A DNA stretch of 22,500 bases from Theodoxus fluviatilis (taxonomy: Eukaryota > Mollusca > Gastropoda > Cycloneritida > Neritidae), in NCBI GenBank assembly GCA_034096865.1, contig JAWQFJ010018209.1:52501-75000 (forward strand), read 5' to 3'. The notes beneath the pieces were generated by a model. That model ran no database searches and had not been told where the DNA came from. It worked only from the letters and a program-made list of their open reading frames with translations. Numbering within the stretch: the first letter of the stretch is position 1; each line of letters begins with the position of its first letter. The position numbers and the translations under genes are program-made. Positions 19,460 to 22,500 of the stretch are shown here, one piece after another.

Positions 19460-19460
<1 letters not shown>
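19246..19460. other. Low-complexity TG-rich flank, no feature seen
   Basis: TG-rich sequence continuing from the minisatellite into the (CT)n tract. No coding or mobile-element signature. Confidence 0.4.
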
Positions 19461-19461
<1 letters not shown>

Positions 19462-19522
<61 letters not shown>

Positions 19523-19545
19523 CCCCCCCCCCCCCCCCCCCCCCC
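19462..19545. repeat. (CT)n microsatellite running into a 26-base poly-C run
   Basis: About 58 bp of CT repeat ending in uninterrupted C at 19520-19545. On the minus strand this is a poly-G run that could form a G-quadruplex. The exact length may be a sequencing or assembly estimate. Confidence 0.95.
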
Positions 19546-19733
19546 TGTCGGTGGCGCGCGCGCTGAAAAGTCGCGTACACTTCGGCTCCGAAAGATTTCT
19601 GACAACACAACAACGCCATGCCAGTTGCCGGTTTCCCAGCTGCTGTCGAAGCGTTATTGTCATCCCTGCTTACCACCGGGGAAATGTCATCGTGGAAAGT
19701 TGCCGGCGAACCGAGCAGGACCGTGGTTGTTCT

Positions 19734-20217
19734 GGGGCGGGTTTCAAAATAGGTAGTCGATCTTGGTCGCAAGATCTTGCTTCGCAGTAAGAGCTAGCTA
19801 AAAAAGAAACTACCCAACGTGACGAAGTAATGCGCATGCGTAGACGTCACGACAAGAGGTGAACTGGCCACATTTCAATGGCCGACGTGTTGCCGGTTCA
19901 TTCAGAAAACGCTCTATTTCGAGATACTAGCAACCCATCCAAAGAAAATAGAAGCCATGCACAGCATTAATTTATCAAAGGTGTATGTTGAATGCATTAA
20001 TAGATCGTGAAACCTCCTACAGTTTACACATCGAATGCAGGTCAACGCATCCACGACGAACTTTTGTCTCGAATCTTAAAAGCTAGGCACCTCTCAAGCT
20101 GCCTCGCTCAATCTACGCTCGTCTACGATTGGCTCGATAGCAAGCAAAGAATGAAACTGCCCATTCGGCAAGATCTACGTAGATCTACCGAGATCTTCGC
20201 ATTTTGAAACCCGCCCC
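19734..20217. mobile_element. MITE-like element (484 bp) with perfect 17-bp terminal inverted repeats
   Basis: GGGGCGGGTTTCAAAAT at 19734-19750 is the exact reverse complement of 20201-20217. The subterminal regions also share AGATCT/GATCTTG motifs in mirrored order (AAGATCTTG near 19769; AGATCTACGTAGATCT near 20171). There is no transposase frame. I see no clear target-site duplication in the flanks, so the superfamily is undetermined. The right end touches the start of the open frame at 20208, which suggests insertion into an older element. Confidence 0.7.
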
Positions 20218-20987
20218 TGAGGTTCTCGCAGCGAGACGGTCAGCCATTGCTCGTCAGCCACGGCGCAGAGCGAGGAACGTGGAAACGAAAACCGCCGTCA
20301 CAGCAGCGACGCGACCAGCGCCGTGCAGAGGAATTCAGAGCCGTGGGTAAGCCCCATACTTCTCGCAATGTTCTATTTGAACAGTATCATATTTCAAATG
20401 TCGCGAATGTTGAATTTGAGTCTACTCTTGCTGCTGCTGCACGGAATGCACGAGCTACAACACCCACTGATCAGAACGCCGATGTGACCTCTGACCTTCC
20501 CGACGAACACACAGACTTGATCAAAGGAAATGAAGAGGATCTTCCCAGTCAGATACCAACAACTGATCCTGAAAACAAGAAAACTTGCTCCCTGCTGTTA
20601 TCGACATCCAGAGAGACAACGACTGAGGACATCGGGGCGGCTATCAACAACTTCATGAAAGAGCTAAGAGAAGGCGTGTCACAATGCAAGCAGAACGTGA
20701 TGGAAACGAGACGTGACACAGCTGCTGCCTCTATTCCACGTTGTGAAGGAGACGCACTCGATGAGCCTCTGAAACCACACAGATCTCCCTCTGCACCACC
20801 ACCAGCTACAGATCCCGCCGACGAAGCCGACGGTTCCAAGTCTGAGACTCCTACAGCCTCAACAGTTCGTTTTCGCCTACGATCACCAACACGACATCAT
20901 GGCAGGGCTGATGACGTCGGCAGACCGAGAAGGCGGAGCGAGTGTGTAGCCTCCAGACAGCAATCTGCACGGACTTCACGAAAGTGA
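20208..20987 (+). pseudogene. Transposon-type open frame (259 codons, no initiator ATG), possibly a gag/ORF1-like remnant
   Basis: The frame is open from after a TGA at 20205 to the TGA at 20985. There is no ATG in the first 145 or so codons; the first in-frame ATG lies near 20656, so the natural N-terminus is missing or replaced by the MITE end. Near the start is a basic motif, KRKPPSQQRRDQRRAEEFRA, of a kind I recall near the N-termini of proteins from marine-invertebrate transposable elements (not checked). The middle is Glu/Asp/Thr-rich (TSDLPDEHTDLIKGNEEDLP) and the end is Arg/Ser-rich (VRFRLRSPTRHHGRADD). No CCHC knuckle, endonuclease or reverse transcriptase motif is present. A host gene exon is the alternative; the retroelement-like 3' end that follows favours a transposon origin. 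Confidence 0.5.
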
Positions 20988-21154
20988 TCTGCAGATAGAC
21001 TTTTCGCGTTCGTCTACGCGCCGCGCCCCACTTCCCATTACTGGTGACCAGTACTGATGAAATGTATTTTATGTTTCGTGCCAAACGCGCTCTCTACCCT
21101 TTTGTAATGGGCCGGACTGGCCTATACAATAAACTTTCAGTTCAGTTCAGTTCA

Positions 21155-21155
<1 letters not shown>
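20988..21155 (+). mobile_element. Non-LTR retrotransposon-like 3' end with (TTCAG)4 tail
   Basis: Untranslated sequence follows the open frame and ends in AATAAA (21128-21133), ACT and four TTCAG units (21136-21155). A polyadenylation signal followed at once by a short tandem motif is characteristic of non-LTR elements. It matches in layout, not sequence, the (TATCTG)4 tail at 7276-7299, so two different families are present. Confidence 0.65.

Positions 21156-21222
<67 letters not shown>
21156..21222. repeat. (TC)n microsatellite adjoining the TTCAG tail
   Basis: 67 bp of TC repeat begins directly after the last TTCAG unit. It may have grown from the retrotransposon tail or been the insertion target. 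Confidence 0.95.
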
Positions 21223-21226
<4 letters not shown>

Positions 21227-22140
21227 TCTGCGTTTTCGTGCGTCTGCGTGTATGTTGGACTATTTTGTTATTCCGCTGTCCTTCGTGTTATTGAATAAAA
21301 TGTGACTGTGCTCGAGAAATCAAGGCTTAAGTACGAAAAATGACAAAAGAAGACATTTCAACAGCAACATTATTTATTTATTCATGAATATTTAAGAGGA
21401 AAAAAAGAACATGTTCACAGAGGTAATTTTTTTTTTTGCCGTGACGTAAATATGACGAAAATGTATACTTGACTTAGTGAGCTGAAAACTGTCCTCAGTG
21501 TTTTCTTAAAAATTGTTTTATGTATTTTAGTCTTGTTTTTGATGTACGGTCATAAATGTGCGTGTGATCGGCGTTTCTGTCTACAACTCCTCTCTGCGGA
21601 TTGGCTTCGCCTCTCGTAAGACAGCTCCACGGCAAGGGAACGAAGTAAATCGTGCACCCATAAAACTTTCAAGATGAAGAAAAACTCAAAATGACCACTT
21701 GTCGTATCAGACAAACAAATAAAGAACTAACACTTCATCCGTAGCTTTGCTTTTTCGATCGCTGTTGACCAGTGACCAGTTTGTATGTTTCTGAACAACC
21801 TCAAGGTTCACATGCAACTCTTTAAGCATGCAAAGGGGTCAAAAGTGTTCCCCGCTCTTTAAAAGTTGCACACCAATAAAACGTGGTCATGGGGGAGTTG
21901 TACCCTGGATTCACAGAGGAAAGAAAACACGACTAATGTACTCAACGAATTAATGATTAAAGATAATAAGTTTTCATGGAAAGGAAAAGGTAGGACAAGA
22001 CAGAGAAATCAGGCAATTCCAAACAACCCCTCAACCTTTTCCAAAAGCCTACACAGACGAAACTCCACCGGTCTGAGATTTTACCTGAGGAAGACAGCCA
22101 ACGGCTGCAGCCTGCATTTCTGTGATTGTGATGGCGTGCC
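21223..22140. other. No gene seen (918 bp)
   Basis: AT-rich sequence with scattered AATAAA hexamers (21294, 21718, 21876) that probably occur by chance. A 122-codon plus frame (21866-22234) ends in Pro-rich low complexity and has no other support. On the minus strand CTTCCTCAG|GTAAAATC at about 22088 resembles a donor, but no acceptor or coding block accompanies it. Confidence 0.45.
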
Positions 22141-22231
22141 CTCCCCTCCCCTCCCGCCCCCCTCTCCCCTCTCCCCCCCCCCCTCTCCCCTCCTCCCCCA
22201 ACCCGCTCCCTCCCCCCCCCCCTCTCCCCCA
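22138..22231. repeat. C-rich polypyrimidine tract (CCCCTCCCC-type)
   Basis: About 95 bp of CCCTCCCC/CCCCTCTCCCC motifs. The opposite strand has many G-runs of three or more and could form G-quadruplexes. Confidence 0.9.
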
Positions 22232-22332
22232 TAAAAAAGTGTAACATGGAAAAACAAAACAAATATATAAAATAAAGTAGATGGGTAGTTGGACCCTACT
22301 TTTTTAATGGCAAATTTTGATTGCGCGCGTGT

Positions 22333-22343
22333 TTATATATGTA

Positions 22344-22407
<64 letters not shown>

Positions 22408-22500
22408 TGTATGTGTAACACGTGTGAGTGTGAGTGTGTGTGTGTGTATGTGTGTGTATGTGTGTGTGTATGTGTGTGTATGTGTGTGTGTATGTGTGTG
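22333..22500. repeat. (TG)n / (TGTGTGTA)n microsatellite, runs off the right edge
   Basis: TG dinucleotide array to about 22400, then an ATGTGTGTGT mixture to the end of the window. Its full length is not visible. Confidence 0.95.

Noticed and set aside
22050..22110. Minus-strand donor-like CTTCCTCAG|GTAAAATC as an upstream exon
   Set aside because: The sequence before it on the minus strand is G-rich, so there is no polypyrimidine tract and no plausible acceptor.

Overview
The window looks like animal nuclear DNA, probably from a mollusc and most likely a gastropod. The reasons are split genes with consensus GT-AG splice sites, dense microsatellites, non-LTR retrotransposon tails made of short tandem motifs, and AAGGTCA-rich interspersed repeats of a kind I associate with molluscan genomes. 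The taxon is an inference. Nothing in the window is organised like a bacterial operon, and I found no rRNA, tRNA or CRISPR array.

The main content is one large minus-strand gene running right to left across about 18.4 kb, from a candidate exon at 18856-18709 to an exon at 692-474. It probably continues past the left edge. I placed eleven coding exons by hand from open frames, splice consensus and codon phase: 18856-18709, 15256-15055, 14646-12882, 12490-12272, 9517-9346, 8501-8373, 6449-6294, 5443-5094, 4475-4014, 3412-1082 and 692-474. With the boundaries chosen, the phase matches at all ten junctions and gives 6153 nt (2051 codons) with no stop. The encoded segment is mostly Ser/Arg/Gln/Asp-rich and looks disordered. 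It has many basophilic-kinase-like RxxS sites and, in the 2.3-kb exon, a degenerate repeat of about 16 residues. I see no globular domain and do not recognise the family. The true start and stop codons are not in view.

The introns hold the repeats. Intron 4 (9518-12271) has a 47-copy, 32-bp satellite at 10649-12148 with only two recurrent variable positions. Intron 6 (6450-8372) has a retrotransposon tail between two perfect 49-bp direct repeats, followed by an LTR-like segment with a primer-binding-site-like sequence. Intron 8 has a compound trinucleotide repeat, intron 7 has (AC)n, and intron 1 has a 255-bp (AG)n tract plus two tandem AAGGTCA-rich elements with terminal inverted repeats (16177-18475).

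Right of the gene's first visible exon (18857-22500) lie a 30-bp minisatellite, (CT)n/poly-C, a MITE-like element with 17-bp perfect terminal inverted repeats (19734-20217), a plus-strand transposon-type open frame ending in a (TTCAG)4 tail (20208-21155), and low-complexity (CT)n, C-rich and (TG)n tracts. No host gene could be supported in 19.2-22.5 kb.
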